64,000 nucleotides of DNA from Prorocentrum cordatum (GCA_963575745.1 CAUYUJ010017982.1:471413-535412); one strand, 5' to 3'. Positions 1 to 12,454 are shown, counted from the first letter of the stretch. Made by a program: numbers and translations. Notes: generated by a model from the letters alone, not told the origin.

Positions 1-371
1 GCACGGCTGGCCCGTAGGCTTGCAACCCTTGGGCTGCTACCCTAGTGGGAGGGGGGACAAGAGAAATGGTAATGATGGCGGGCAATATGAAGGGAGGAAT
101 ATGTCAACGCAAGAGAGGTACTGAGAGAGCTCGGCGCATGTGATGCCCAAGTGCATTGGCGGCCACGGAGGTACTGGGAGTATTGCATCTTCTGTTGTCG
201 GCCCATCGGCCTGCCGACTGCGGGGAGGAGGGGAGAGTCAATGGCCCATGTTCTGCGGCAGTCGATGCGCAGGTGGTGCTTGTGGTCGATGTCGTGGTAT
301 GCTGCGCGATGCCTTTGCACGCTTGGGGCACGCGGTGGCACGCTCATGCAGAGCCGCTGATGTCGTGGCCG

Positions 372-1010
372 TTAGAATGCGGCTTGGCTTTGGCAGGTGT
401 CTTGTATAGTCGTGGCGTTGCCTTTTTGCGGTGGTTCCTTGAAGGGCACCTCTGGCTGGTAGCGGCGCGCGTGGAGGCTGGCGAAATACTGCTCGTAACG
501 TGTCTGGTGCGAGCGGATCGTGTCGGTGTCGTTGTAGGATCGCGGGTCTCTTTTCTTGTGAACGAAGATGACTCTGCTGTTGTCGGTGACGCTGTGCTGC
601 GCGTAGACGTTGTGCATGGAAGAATCATGGCGCACTTGGGCTGGGAAGTAGGCCTGGAGGGTGGTGCATGCTCGTCGATGCGTCGGCACTTCCTGCTGCC
701 AACGCTGCGCCATTACTTCTTCGCAGGGCGGGCAGATCATTGGAATTTGGAGTACTGGTGGTTGTGGGCGCATGGGTATTGCAACTCTTGTTGTAGGTCG
801 CCATGTTGTCATGGCCTTGGTGTGTGGTATAGCTGGTGTGTCTACGGTGGAGCCGCCAGTGGTGGTGAGGATGGTCTTCGGTCGTGGGGGTGGCTGTTTG
901 GCGATGTACGTGGAAGGTAGTGGCTGTGGTTTCTTGGCTGGTGGTGTAGGCTTGGTCGTCGGTTGTGTGGGCGTTTCTGAGGGTCTGTCGGTGGTCTCGT
1001 CTGCGGCCAT
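372..1010 (-). pseudogene. Possible zinc-finger tail of a retroelement
   Basis: A 212-codon frame contains CPPCEEV, 12 further residues, then THRRAC. This C-x2-C...H-x3-C spacing could bind zinc and resembles finger motifs found near the C-termini of LINE ORF2 proteins. The N-terminal half is Thr/Pro-rich and the frame is not continued. The link to the RT fragment 6.6 kb away is inference. Confidence 0.2.
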
Positions 1011-3089
1011 TGGAGTGTTCGGGGATAAGGTAAGTTTTTGTTTGAAGTTGGGGTGGTTGGTGGTGGCGCTGTCGGCGCCGCCTGTCGGTCGCCCGTCGCG
1101 TTAGCACGTTGTCGGCGCATCCTCTTCGCCCGCGCTGCAGGTGTCAGTCGGTGGTGCGGGCCTGGTAGTGCTGAAGCCGGTCGTCGGGTTGCAGATTTGT
1201 TGTGATAGTGCGGCTGTGACATATGTTCACTGCCCAGTCGTACTTCATCTTGTTGTCGTCGCTGTGGCATGTGTTGAGCCCTTGTAGTACTTCTTGTGCT
1301 GCTGCGATCTTGTTGTGGTTTAGTGGCGCTTGTCCGCCTGACGTTGATGCTTGGAAGTGTTGGCTGGTGGTGGCTACGGCCAATCGGAATGCAACGTTGG
1401 CGCGGTAGTGGCCTGCGAATGCGCCCATGCCGTTGCAGGGTCATAAGTTTGGGGGGCCTGGGCAGTGGTGGGAAGCCGTCGTCGTGGATGGTGTCTCTGA
1501 GTTTGAGGTGCTTGGCTTTCGTCGCAAATGGTAGTTGGCATATCGAAAACGGCGTTGCTCTTGAGTCGGGTCGTAGTGGTTAGTGGGTAACGTGGCAGGT
1601 ATTGGGTGCCGTCTTGGTGTGCGTAGAGCTTTTTGTTGAACTTGTCCAAGCATCTGCTCCACCCAGGTAGAGGTAAATCGTCGTCGGGGGGATTTGCACG
1701 TGTAGGTGTTGGTCTAGTCATGGTAATAGACCGCGTCGTGCCGCCTGTCGTCGCCGTAGCCGTCGGCGTCAAGTGCCGCTGGCGCGGTGGTAGCATGCTG
1801 CCCATCCGCTTGGGCAGCGCATGTCCTGACACTGTTTGGCTGTAGTGAGGTGAAGTAGAACTCGCGTGTGTCTGATGCTCCGTTCATCTTGGCCTAAAAG
1901 TCGTTGCTGTCTACGCTGGCATCGTAGTCGTCTGTGTCGCATATCCAGTGGGGTATGTTTGCGCATGGGTTGGGGGGAGGCTTCGGTTGTGTTTTTTGTT
2001 GTGGAGCTGGTTGTTGGGGGCGTTGCCACTTGTGCTGGTGGAAGTGGCATGTGCTTGTAGTTGGCGCCGGGTCTTGTAATCGCTTGTTTTGGTCTTGTGT
2101 TATTGGGCGCCAGGTTAGGTGTTCGTTGCTATGGTGGCGTCATCTTCGTGTGCCCTGGGCACCTGCGCCGTTATTTGTCAACGTGCTCGTAGCGCCGCTT
2201 CTCGAGGTCATGAAGCTCTGTGAACTGTCCTTGTACGACATCGCGTTGTGGATGGTCGGCTGGAATGTCGGCAGGGATCCAGAATCCGTCTTTCGCTACG
2301 ATGTGCTTCGGTCGTCGGATGGAGAAGTGTGGTCCATCAGGGTGGGGCATTTCCAGCGTGGGCCGCGGGCGAATGACGTTGGGGTTGCGCATGTTGTGCG
2401 CGGTGCATTCGTTGGGGTATAGAACCTGAGTGAGTTTGGGGAATAGGTGGTAGGTGCGTGCGCGGCCACATGGGTATGTCCGACGATGGCGCGGTCAGTT
2501 CACGATGTGTCGGAGGTGCGGGGCCTCGATGGTGGTCGGGTCTGACGCGTGCTGTGCAAGTCAAATGGTTTAGTATATCACACTCGTAGTCAAGTGGGTC
2601 TTATAGCTCAACGTATTATGTCTGTTGACGCGTGGAGGGTGGAGTGATGTGCCTGTTCCGTTTCTCGATGATGCAGGTAGCGCAATTGCGGGTGTAATGT
2701 TGATGCGCCTGATGCGTGGAGTGCACCTGCTAGATAATTGGTAAGTGAGTGCAGCTCGGAGCCCAAGGTGACGTTGCGGTTGTTATCGGTCATGGTGCTG
2801 GTGGGTGTGCTGTGGTCGATGCAGGTGAACTTGGTGCGTATGCCGCAATCTCCGCCAATCTGGAACTCACACCTCTTGTCGCTTCATTGCTAGCCGATCT
2901 TGTAGAGCGTCTCCTGGAAGCTCTTTTCTGTGCCGTCTTCGTTGACATGGGCGTACCTGCGTCGCGCATGTCGTTGTCGATGTTGTTGTTGGGTTGGCCC
3001 CGAGTAAACTGAATGTGAGGCTGCCGTCGGACGTCAAGCGGCGGTTCTTCGTTGTCGCCGAATGGCTTCTGGCCCAGTCGGTAATCAAT

Positions 3090-3536
3090 CTACTTGTGAC
3101 ATGGTCTACAGGCTGGCCTCTGCGACCAATGCGTCTCGATGTCGGCGTGCGAGCAGTGGATCTCCCGCCCGTCAAGGGCTTGCTGGAGTCGTTGCTTTAG
3201 TAGTGTAATGTTATGGTTGTTGATGTCTGGTAGGTCGGCAATCGCGATGTGCGTCTCCCTCTTGGCGCGTGTCCACCCTTTGGCAGCGGGCGCCGGTATG
3301 CACTCGTACCCCAAGCGTAGGAAGATGTACGCGTCGTCGGTGGTCTTTTGCTTGTTAGGTTGCACTTCTGCTCGTAGTACTTGTGCTGAGTCTGGGTCGC
3401 GATTTGCGGGTCCCGCCGCGCGTGGTAGCTCTTGTATTTGCTCTCCGCTTCGCGTTTTGAATAGAAGTGGTAGTTCGTCGGCGGCGCCGTCTTCTTTTTG
3501 CTGCGTTGATTGTCGGCATTGATCTTCTATGAGCAT
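3090..3536 (-). pseudogene. Unrecognised minus-strand coding-like fragment
   Basis: A 148-codon open stretch has balanced amino-acid composition (for example GYECIPAPAAKGW and HIAIADLPDINNHN) that looks more protein-like than the surrounding frames. It ends in a Cys/His cluster (CSHADIETH, then CRPCH). It may be part of the decayed retroelement, but I do not recognise the family. Confidence 0.22.
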
Positions 3537-3589
3537 CTTCCTTTATTTCGCGCGTTGGTCGTCTGGCTTCTCCGAGCACGTGGCGCGGG

Positions 3590-5140
3590 TGGACAGTGAA
3601 GGGACGTGCATGAACCTCGCGGCGTCGGCCCACTAGTCGACATGCACGGCGGACGCGTCGCCCGTTGAAGGCGCGCATGGCGCTTGCCGCCGCGGCGCGG
3701 CACCGGGTAGAATCAAAACTGCGAGCATTGCAGGAATCGCTTGTTTGAGCCTTGCTGCTGTGTTATGTGAGAACGGGAGAGTACAATCTGGCGTGGGAAA
3801 CCCCAGACAACGGTCGGCGCTGTCGGGGCTGTCTGCTGGCGCACCATTCACGCCCCTACTTGAGGTGTGCCCTGCGGCCCCCATTCCAGGCATGGCGCAG
3901 GCACGGCGCGAGCAGTTGTCGCGGCGGCTCGCATGCGCGTGCGCCGCGCATCGCAGCGCGCGACAGTGCCCACAAGACCGAGAATGTGCGATGCCAAGAC
4001 TGGAGACAAAAGGGGCAACGGCTTGGTGCACAACGAACTGCAATCGTCATCGCAATGTCTGCAATTGCCCTCGACTGTCTGTTGGCAAATATCGATATCA
4101 ACGCGTGCATGTGGCAAACCGCAAGTGCATGAAATAGCCGAGCCGTTACATGCGCAGCGCGAGGGGCATGAGAGGTCTGTCCCTAAGGTGCACGAGGGGG
4201 CCCCTGGCTCGGTGCTTGGCTGAGGCCCACACTTGCGCCAATCCGAAGTAGCCCCAGCGTATGTCCGTAGCCGCAAGCTGCGCGGCGCAACGCGCGTGAA
4301 AATGCGCCCCCAATGCCGCTGGGTCTGCAGGCGCGCGAGGGGCCCCGGTGCGCTGCGAAGCTGTGCGCGTCCACGACGGGCACGTAACGATATATGTCTG
4401 CGAATAGGCATGCGCCGTCATCGCAGGGCACCCTGGTTACAATGAACGGAGCAACATACATCGGTCAGCGTCAACGTGCAACGAAGTGCCCACCAACCTG
4501 TTCCCTCTGTTAGTCCGAAGAGTAACAGTAGGACCATGACTGGCAAGCTCATCGCAATGTATGTTTCCGAGCCTTGCTCCGTGAGACATCGTAACATGTC
4601 TCCGACATTACCCCCTGGCCTCTTCCCCAGATATGCCCTTTCGGGCACGCGCGCAGGGCGTGGGGCGTGTCGTTAGTGCTGGCGTAGTCGCTGGTCGTAG
4701 TGTTAGTGCTGTTGTGCTGTGGGCTGGTCGAAGCTGCCTGGCGCTGTCGCGCGTGCCTATTCGCGCCTGCCTCAGGTATGCCGTTTGGCTCCAATTCCAG
4801 GCGTGGCGCAGGCGCGCGAGGGTGTTTCTGTCCTGGTCGTAGTCGCGCTTTGTACCACTCAGTGCTGGGCAGAGCTCGTGAGACAAATGCTTCCTTGATA
4901 ACAATGTGGGTTCCAAGTCAAATATCAACGCGATAGCTTTGTTTCCCGGTCAACGCACGCGCAATGTCACAAGAACGCAGGAAGTGCATCCAAGACGTCT
5001 GAAAAGTATCCTCGGGCAAGCTGATCTGCGCCGCAGCGCGATAGAAGCGCCGCCGCAATGCGTGCCAGTGCGCTTTGTGCCGTGCCCTGCGCTGCCCAAG
5101 CTCACGTGACACAGTCAACTCATGTAGTATCTGCATGTCC
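3590..5140. other. GC-richer block without recognisable gene
   Basis: Base composition shifts towards GC compared with both flanks (CpG-rich, many GCGC words). Short frames on both strands overlap, but none has motifs I recognise. It could be an insertion splitting the LINE-like region. Confidence 0.3.
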
Positions 5141-6493
5141 TTGCATTTCCGCCGGGCGTGTGAGATCTGCCCTCATCGGAGACGGTAGCATTTGTAGGCG
5201 TCGAGCGCATTGCTCCAGATAGGCATGTGGAATACTGTTCCGACTGCGTGTAGGCATAATCGCGAGGTAGTTGCCGCGTCTCTAAGTGCGCATGATGTCA
5301 TGCACTTAGGAAGTAATCCTTTTATGGCACAGTTAGGGGATGCATTGCAGGTAGGTTCCTGCATGGACCGAATGTCGCAATAACCTTGTCCTCCAATATG
5401 TATCATGTCTGAGCCGTGTAGATGCTTCCAGTAAGCGTGGCCGTCGGTTGGTTCGGTTGGCCGGTGTTCTTTGTTGCTTTGTTATCCTGCCGGCGAAGCG
5501 CCTGAGTGCTGGCGCGCGCTGTGACAGGCTTGTACAACAATAGAAATACGGGCCATCTTGCAGGCAGTCGCCGTAGTCGCTGGGTGTTGCTGGTCGAGGG
5601 TAGCAGGTAGCTTTGGTAGGTATGCAGCTGGCGATTAGCTGGCACAAAGTTATTCGAATGTTGTAGCGACCTTTTATTTTCTCAGCAACAGTGGCGTCGC
5701 GCGCTGATCAGTCGCAGCTGCTGTTGTTGCGCCGTCTGCGTGATCTGAAGGAGCTCTGGTAGATGCCAGGTGGTCAAGTCGGTAGTGTTACGGGTGTTGC
5801 TTCCCATAGTGCAGAGGTCGAGCAGTAGGCGTTGCGCCGCATTGCTCAGTTGTCTCAGTTGAGGTGTGCTCCAGATGTTGTGCTTGGACAAACATTCTTC
5901 TGGTTTGGTGAACATCATAGCTGTTGTGTTGGTGTGCTGTGCGACTTGTAATGGTAGCGTGATGTATTGTAGCCGGCGGTTCGCACGGCGCGTCTTGTCT
6001 ACGTGGGAGGTTGGTCACTGCTCTGTGCCCAGAAAGCGGTTGCTGATGTTGCGTTCGTCGCGGCTGTGCCCCATGGCGCCGTCGTCGGGTGCGAGGATTG
6101 CTGCGACTTCTCTTTGCGTGACCCTTGTGAGCCACTTTTCTGTGACCCCCCATGCTGCCATGCCCGTGGGTGAATTGCCGCTCGCACCTATGCTGATGCA
6201 AGTGTAACGCTGCGTAATGGAGTCGGTCGCCAGATGGTGCTGTATGTCCTGTTTGTGCCTTGCGTGCTGGAAGAGTAGGAGGACGTATGTTGGTTCTGAT
6301 TGGTTGTCGCGAAGTGGTGTCCTGTCGGGTCTGCTGGTGGACGTGGTCCTCGGTGGTGTTATGTTGTCTAGTGGTTGCCTCGGTTGACGTCGGTATCATG
6401 CTGGTCTGGCGACAGGTGCTGTAGGTGCGTCGCATCGTAGTCGGTTTCTTCGGTTGCTCTTGTTCTCGTTGTCCTTGTCAAGTCGTAGTGCTG

Positions 6494-6781
6494 TCAGCTC
6501 ATCGCTGGCTTCGTGTCGACGTTCTGCATGCAGTGCATGTAGCAGCCAAGTACTCGGTACTTGATGTGTGGGTAGCCTTTGACGAATGTGGAATTGCCTA
6601 TTGCAATTGAGGCGCGTGCTACCGCGCACTTTGCTTTGTATGTAGTCTGCTGGCGTGGCTGCTTTTTGAGACGGTGGATCTTCCAATCCTTGATGTCTTG
6701 GAAGTGTGGCCGAGACGTAGCAAATGCATGCTGCTGATTGCATTGGTGGGTCGGGTGGCTGCGTTGTGTTGTCATTGCCAA
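6494..6781 (-). pseudogene. Possible retroelement coding fragment
   Basis: An open minus-strand stretch of about 95 codons contains the peptide KYRVLGCYMHC, reminiscent of the YKHLG segment downstream of LINE RT domains. It lies 0.8 kb downstream, in coding sense, of the RT fragment. No catalytic motif is visible and the match is weak; the fragment may be chance. Confidence 0.2.
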
Positions 6782-7552
6782 TGTGATGCATGCGTTGTGA
6801 CCACAGTTCAGTGCAGAGGTGGTCGCTCAAAGACAATGTGCCATCTTTTTTCGGCGCTGTCGATCTGGCTGTTGAACTGTTTGGGTGCATCGTGTGCGCA
6901 TTGGACCCATCTGCTGATGTCTCAGTGTTGTTGGTGGTCGTCCGGTGTGGAAGTTAGGTTGGCGAGCCGTCGCAAGTCCGTGGTGACGAGGTCTATCCAG
7001 GTGGTTTGGGTGTTGTGGCTGTTGGGCGCAGATCGTTGCCACTTGTGGCTTACGTCGATGATTAATTATGAATAGGATGTGCGGTCCGTGTGTGGTAAGT
7101 AGGCCTGGACAAGTACTTGAGGTCGTCGTGGCTTGAGCTCTGTCTGGTAGTCTGTTCCGTCTGTGATTCATATTAGTCGTGTATATGATGTCGGCTCATC
7201 TGGTTGCTGGAGGTGGGTGGCGCTTCTGTATGCTTGGCTGCGTGCCGTGTTGAACTGTGCTGAGGTGCTGCTTGGGATCGGGTCCCATGTCTCTGCTTGG
7301 TAGAAGCGGTGACGGTTGGCGAAAGTGTCTGCGTTTCTCACCTTTATATCAGTGCGTAGGTGTTCGTTTTGAAGTGGGTCGGTCTGCGTGCGATGAGTGC
7401 TACTTTTTGCTTAGTGATTTGGTGAACTGCTCATACATTGGTGCGCATGTCGGGCCAAAGTGAGCGCCGAGGTAGTCGCTCGCATACGCGCGTGATCGTG
7501 ACATGTCCCAAGTTGGGCAGTAGATGCTCGCGTCTGATCGTGCAAGTCGTCC

Positions 7553-7990
7553 CTACTTTGCCTGCATTGTGCTAGGCCCTGCTAGATGCAAGGTCAATGC
7601 TGACTTGCGTGGCTTGTGCATAACTTTGACTCCGCAGCTGGTGAGGGTGGTATGTGCGTCGGCCTCCAAGTCAGTCATGTAGTGCTCGATGAGGTCGTTA
7701 TTCTTGCACTGCGCCATGATGAGAGTGTCGTCCACGAGTGCAACGTTAGTGGCGTACTCGTCTTGCTGTGGGATGGTTGTTTGTAACTTGGAAACTATTG
7801 GTTGGTTGGGTGTAGGTAATTTGGTGCCGCATGGCTTGTCGTACAAGTTGCGTGCAAGGTTTTCGAATGGTCTTGCGGGTGAGAGGTTGCTGATGGCGTC
7901 TGCTTGACTGTTGCCAGGTCTGGTGCCTTTTGTTGGGAATGCGGTGATACTGGAGCTTGTGCATGTGACGTGCGATGCTCTGTAATGTTC
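7553..7990 (-). pseudogene. LINE-type reverse transcriptase fragment
   Basis: The minus-strand frame shows the order of motifs expected for the RT palm of dinoflagellate-type LINEs. A block reading KGTRPGNS with a following Ala-Asp corresponds to the usual G[ST]RPGDS..AD motif. About 65 residues later comes ALVDDTLIM, which corresponds to the catalytic [YFM]xDD box, so both Asp residues are kept. It is followed by a Lys/Ser segment (PRKSALTLHLAG) in the place of the usual KTE.ml..rG block. In another frame just downstream (about 7.46-7.55 kb) the peptide YLGAHFG resembles the YKHLG motif that normally follows. The flanking frames are broken, so this is a fragment and not a working enzyme. RT copies element RNA into DNA at the insertion site. 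Confidence 0.55.
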
Positions 7991-8280
7991 GATGAGTAGA
8001 GCCGCGTTTCGGCGGCCCGGCAGGCCCTGGCCGCCGCTGCCGCTGACCATCCGCCCGCGGCTGCTCCGCCGGCGGTGCCTGGTCAGGCTGCCGCGGCCGG
8101 GGCCCCCGCCGAGGAACTTATAGTTGCCCCGCAGGCAGCCGTTGGGCGCCCGCCGCGGCACCCCCTGCCCCGTTGCCCGAGGCTCCACAGGCTGCGCCGC
8201 CAGCTGGGGAGGGGGGCCTTCCCCGGGGTCCGATACTGCTCACCAGTGCAGCATTCGTGCCCGCGTCTGGAGAGCACTGT

Positions 8281-9135
8281 TCGGCATACCCCTCACACGC
8301 TTCGGGCCCCTTGGGGAGCTTCGCCGAAGGCCCCAGCGGCAGGGTTCGCATGGCACCACCGCCTCAATTTCGGCACACCCCTCACACGTTTCGTGGCCCC
8401 ATAGAGGGCTCCGCCGAAGGCCTCAGTGGCAGGGTTCGCATGGCACCGCCGCCTCCATCTCGACACACCCTATCACACGTTTCGTGGCCTCATAGGGAGC
8501 TCCGCCGAAGGCCTGTGGCAGGGTTCGCATGGCACCGCCGCGCCCATGTCGGCACACCCCTCACACGTTTCGTGGCCCCATGGGAACTCTGCCGAAGGCC
8601 TCAGTGGCAGGGTTCGCATGGCACCGCCGCCTCCATCTCGACACACCCCATCACACGTTTCGTGGCCTCATAGGGAGCTCCGCCGAAGGCCTCAGTGGCA
8701 AGGTTCGCATGGCACCGCCGCGCCCATGTCGGCACACCCCTCACACACTTCGTGGCCCCAAAGGGAGCTCCGCCGAAGGCCCCAGAGGCGCCTTCGCATG
8801 GCACCGCCGCCTCCATCCCGACACACCCCTCACACGTTTCGTGGCCCCTTGGGGAGCTCCGCCGAAGGCCCCAGCGGCAGGGTTCGCATTGCACCGCCGC
8901 CTCAATTCCGGCACACCCCTCACACGCTTCGTGGCCCCATAGAGGGCTCCGCCGAAGGCCTCAGTGGCAGGGTTCGCATGGCACCGCCGCCTCCATTTCG
9001 CTATACCCCTCACACGCTTCATGGTCCCACAGGGAGCTCCGCCGAAGGCCTCAGTGGCAGGGTTCGCATGGCACCGCCGCCTCCATTTTCGGCACACCCC
9101 TCACTCGTTTCGTGGCCCCAGAAGGAGCTCCGCGG
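8281..9135. repeat. 90-bp tandem repeat, about 9.5 copies
   Basis: The word TTCGCATGGCACC recurs at 8345, 8435, 8524, 8613, 8704, 8793, 8883, 8973 and 9063, giving periods of 89-91 bp. Each unit also carries a CACACCCCTCACACG-like word and GCTCCGCCGAAGGCC. Because 90 is a multiple of three and the unit lacks stops, several frames on both strands stay open. The single-base length changes switch frame between units, so I regard it as satellite DNA and not a gene. Confidence 0.95.
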
Positions 9136-10030
9136 AAAGCGGTGCCCACAACGAGGTACCAGCAACTGCATCTGATTGGACCCTTCGCCAAGATAATTTG
9201 TTATACCGGTAGCGATGACCACCGACCGCTTGCCGCCGCTATGTGCGATTGGCATGTTTGGCCGAATGGGCCACAAGGATTCCCACACTTCGCCGTGGTC
9301 TTATCAGCTGTGCCGCCCAGCAGAGCTGAGAGCAGCCGGGCGCAGCGGGCCAGGCCGCCGACGGCGCAGAAGAGCGCGCAAGGGCAAACCGAGTGAAGCG
9401 GGCAGCGTGGAAGCAAACTCGGCACCAGACCTCCTCCAGAAACCTCCCTCCGACATGGAGGACAGCGACCCCCGGAAGCCCTAAGCAGCCCTGAGATGCC
9501 ACAAGATGGCCCAAGGTGGGCCCCAAGGGTACCAGTAGATCCAAGATGGCCCCAGCGCGGCGCACAGCCTTGGTGCAGCAGGTTGAGGTGCCCGTCTTGC
9601 CTTGTGTAGGGCCGAAGGGTCAGGTCTGCAGAAACCCAGGAACGGGCGCCACGGGATGCAGCTACTCTGCGCGCCTGCAGGGGAGGTCTTGCCGCCAGAT
9701 TCTCACCCGGTCCAAGCTGGCGAAGTTCCGCTCCACGCAGTGCCCAAGCCCCCCTCCAGAGGATTTGCGCAGACAATCGTCACCCACGAGTGCCGCATCA
9801 CCAGTGAATGGCCTGCGCTCTCTTGAACTTCTGCTCACCCTGTGCGCGCACGGCCCTGTTTTCTCCCCACCTCCTGTCTCAGCGGCCGGCTCTCTTCCCT
9901 CCTTCCTCCCCCTGCCTGCGGGACGATCGCGCCGCCGCAGCCTGGGTCGCCCGGGCGCATCGCCCCTGCCGCGCCGCGGCGGAAAAACAGCGCGCACGGC
10001 CCGTGTGGATGGCCGAGGACTGGCCACCAA
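9136..10030. other. No recognisable gene
   Basis: The stretch between the 90-bp array and a TCC run has overlapping open frames on both strands (the longest on minus spans 9201-9776), but no motif I can name. The phrase AAGATGGCCC recurs at about 9502 and 9543 and also occurs in the dispersed repeat farther on. Confidence 0.4.
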
Positions 10031-10097
10031 CTCCTCCTCCTCCTCCTCCTCCTCCTCCTCCTCCTCCTCCTCCTCCTCCTCCTCCTCCTCCTCCTCC
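10031..10097. repeat. (TCC)n microsatellite
   Basis: About 22 uninterrupted TCC units. Read in frame it gives Ser, Pro or Leu runs depending on phase; this is low-complexity sequence. Confidence 0.98.
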
Positions 10098-10692
10098 GCG
10101 CACGCCCTCCGACCTTCGGGTAGATTGCGCAGAAGCTGTACCCCTTCGCACAGGGCCCCGCCGCGCGCGTGCTGCGGAGCAGGCGCGGGAGCCCCTGCCG
10201 GCGATGTCCCGCCCCCGACCACGGCGAAGCGTCCAGGATGTTCCAGGACGTGCCTCCCTCCCCTTTCCTCCTCGCGCCTCCACCCTCCCTCTCTCCTCCC
10301 TTCATCCTCCTCCTTCTCCTCCTCCTCCAACTTCTCTTCACCATCTGGCGACGCTAGGGCCCCCGGCGTGTACGGGCCGCCACCTCCTCATCCAGCTTCT
10401 CCTGGGGGCGACCGACCAGGAAGAGGAAGGAGAGAGGAGGACGGAGGAGAGAGGACGGAGGTCCGAAGATCCCACCAGCCCTTTGGGCGTGAGTGGTTTA
10501 GCGAGCTCTCTCTGTTCTCAACCCCCCTTCTTCCCCTTCGGGGAGGGGTTTACCCCTCCCCCTACCCCCTCCCCCTGGGCCTGGAGAGGTCCCTCCGCGG
10601 GTCGCCGGCGGGGTCTTTTTCGACTCCTGGGAGGGCTAAAAAACGACACCCCTCACGAGGATTCTGGCCCCGACGGGGGGGGGAAGAAAAGT

Positions 10693-10880
10693 GCTCCCCT
10701 CTTCTTTGAAGCCAGAATCATTGATTTTACTACGGTTTTGGCCCCATTTTGGCCTTCTGAGGGGGCAGCGCTAATTGAAGCTCCCCTCTTCTTTCAAGCC
10801 AAAATCATTGATTTTACTGAGGTTTTGGCCCCATTTTGGCCTTCTGAGGGGGCAGCGCTAATTAAAGCTCCCCTCTTCTT
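10693..10880. repeat. 88-bp direct duplication inside dispersed repeat copy 1
   Basis: GCTCCCCTCTTCTTT occurs at 10693, 10780 and 10868 and bounds two near-identical units. Each contains ATCATTGATTTTACT, GGTTTTGGCCCC and GGGGGCAGCGCTAATT. Copy 2 at 20.8 kb has a single diverged unit. Confidence 0.9.
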
Positions 10881-11085
10881 TGATCGATTTCCTCCAAGAT
10901 GGCCCCAAGAAGCGCCCAGGAGGCACCAAGAGGCCCCAAGATGGCCCCAAGAGGCCCCCAGGAGGCCCCCAAGAGGATCCCAAACGGCCCAAAGAGGCCC
11001 CCCCGAGGCACCCAAGACGCCGAAAAGCCCATCAGGACGACCCTCTACTCGCCTGGGCGTCGTTTCTGGACGGGCAGGAGGAGGG

Positions 11086-11278
11086 GCCCGAACGACTCAC
11101 ACCAGGACGAGGGGCCCGAACAACTCACACCACGAGAAGCCCGAACGACTCACACCAGGACGAAGAGCCCGAACGACTCACACCACGAAGAGCCCGAACG
11201 ACTCACACCAGGAAGAAGGGCCCGAACGACTCACACCAGGACGAGAAACCCCAAACGACTCAAACCACGAGGAGCGCT
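11086..11278. repeat. 27-bp minisatellite, about 7 units
   Basis: The phrase CCCGAACGACTCACACCA recurs with spacers alternating between GGACGAG and CGAGAAG types. It lies inside dispersed repeat copy 1 and is not seen in the other two copies. Confidence 0.92.
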
Positions 11279-11472
11279 TTCTCTCCCTCCTCCTCCGCCT
11301 CGTCCTTCTCCCGCTCCCACCACAAGGAGGATGTACAAGGAGGCGGGAGGAAGGAGGAACAGGGGAGATATGCGGGGGCAGGCGGAAACACGCCTGAAAA
11401 ACACGACTGTCGGCATGCTTCGCTAGAGTTGCTGTTTTGAGATGGGCTGGTGGGGATACGCGAAGCGTGAAG

Positions 11473-12454
11473 AATTCAAGTGTCTTTTTGCGTTTTCGGC
11501 CCTTCTCGCGCATCCGCCTTCACAAGCAAAACTGCAGTCGTTTTGCATCTGCCGCCTGCCGCTTGGACCTCCTGCTGGCCAGCGAGGGACAAAGCCCCTC
11601 ACTCCATTCCTCGAGGAAGTTGGCGCTCTCCTTGAAACGCCCGAAACGTCGCTGCTAGGGCACCCCCCACACTGGAAGCCGTCGACCCAAGCCTTCGCAT
11701 GGACTTCACGCCAGGGGTTGCACTCGGAGCCCTGGACCTGGGGACGGACGCGCCCACGCCCGCGTCGAGGCGGCGGGAACCTGCCGAGGGCCACCAGAAT
11801 TCAAAGCCGCTCCCCGGACCCCTGCCGGACGCGATCCCGACGAACGCGCCAAGACGCGTCCAGCAGTGGCCACGAGGCGCGCCCCGCGAGGCCCTGGAGA
11901 GGTCAGACGCTCCACGTGGAGGTGCTGCCGCCGCGTCGAGGTGGAGCCACTTCAAGGCCGCGACGGGCCTGGGGCCTTCCGGCGCCGACGCGGCGCGGCG
12001 CGACAGAGAGAGTGAGAGACAGAGGGGAGGTGCAGCTCGCGGCCCCGGGGCCCGCGCCCCGAATCCTCGAAGGCGTTCAGGAGAGGGGGCTCGCAGGCCA
12101 TGGCCCGAGGCGAGTACGCGGCCCAAGGGGGGGGGGGGGCGGGCAAGGGAAGCACCGAAACAGAAGGAGGAGCAATGGAAGCTGGGGAGGTGCCATGCCC
12201 CCAACCGTGCCATCCCCTCCCCCCGCCTACGTCATCACCTCCCTCGTGGACGCCCCCGAAGCCCAGGCCGGAGAGGCGGGACGAGCGCCTGGGGGGGGGA
12301 GCGGGGGGACGAGGCGCCGTTCCCTGGGAGGGCGGCCCGCCGCTCTGGCGGCGGCGCGGGGGCGCCCAGTCGCTTTGCCCCGCGCCCAGCGGCCCACGGC
12401 TCCCGTCGCGGCGCGGGGCCGCCAGTGCCGCAGAGGCTCGCCGCGGAGCGCGCG
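11473..12454. other. GC-rich stretch without recognisable gene
   Basis: Open frames exist on both strands because of high GC content, but the translations are Arg/Pro/Gly-rich and show no motif. It sits between dispersed repeat copy 1 and a GAG-repeat tract. Confidence 0.35.

Larger units (their letters stand above)
1..8190 (-). mobile_element. Decayed non-LTR (LINE-type) retroelement territory
   Basis: No long intact frame is present in these 8 kb, but minus-strand fragments with retroelement character occur in several places. The clearest is a reverse-transcriptase catalytic region near 7.6-7.9 kb. A second reading near 6.5-6.8 kb and a Cys/His pattern near 0.7-0.9 kb could belong to the same or to sister elements. 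Frames change repeatedly and contain stops, so this is old sequence. Its limits, and whether one or several elements are present, cannot be fixed from the window. Confidence 0.45.
10469..11472 (+). repeat. Dispersed repeat with inverted ends, copy 1
   Basis: This copy begins ATCCCACCAGCCCTTT and ends GGGCTGGTGGGGATACG followed by CGAAGCGTGAAG, so the two ends are imperfect inverted repeats (CCCACCAGCCC against GGGCTGGTGGG). Internal landmarks shared with the copies at 20.6 and 47.1 kb occur in the same order. They are CTTCGGGGAGGGGTTTACCC, GGGAGGGCTAAA with CACCCCTCACGAGG, GATCGAT..CCTCCAAG.TGGC, a (CCCAAGAGGCC)n array, and CGCCTGGGCGTCGTTTCTGG. All three copies have the same orientation. The function is unknown; it could be a non-autonomous mobile element or an introner-like element. 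Confidence 0.75.

Noticed and set aside
8426-9396. Plus-strand frames of about 250 codons across the first 90-bp array
   Set aside because: Period changes of one base between units switch frames and several frames are open together; no protein-like conservation.
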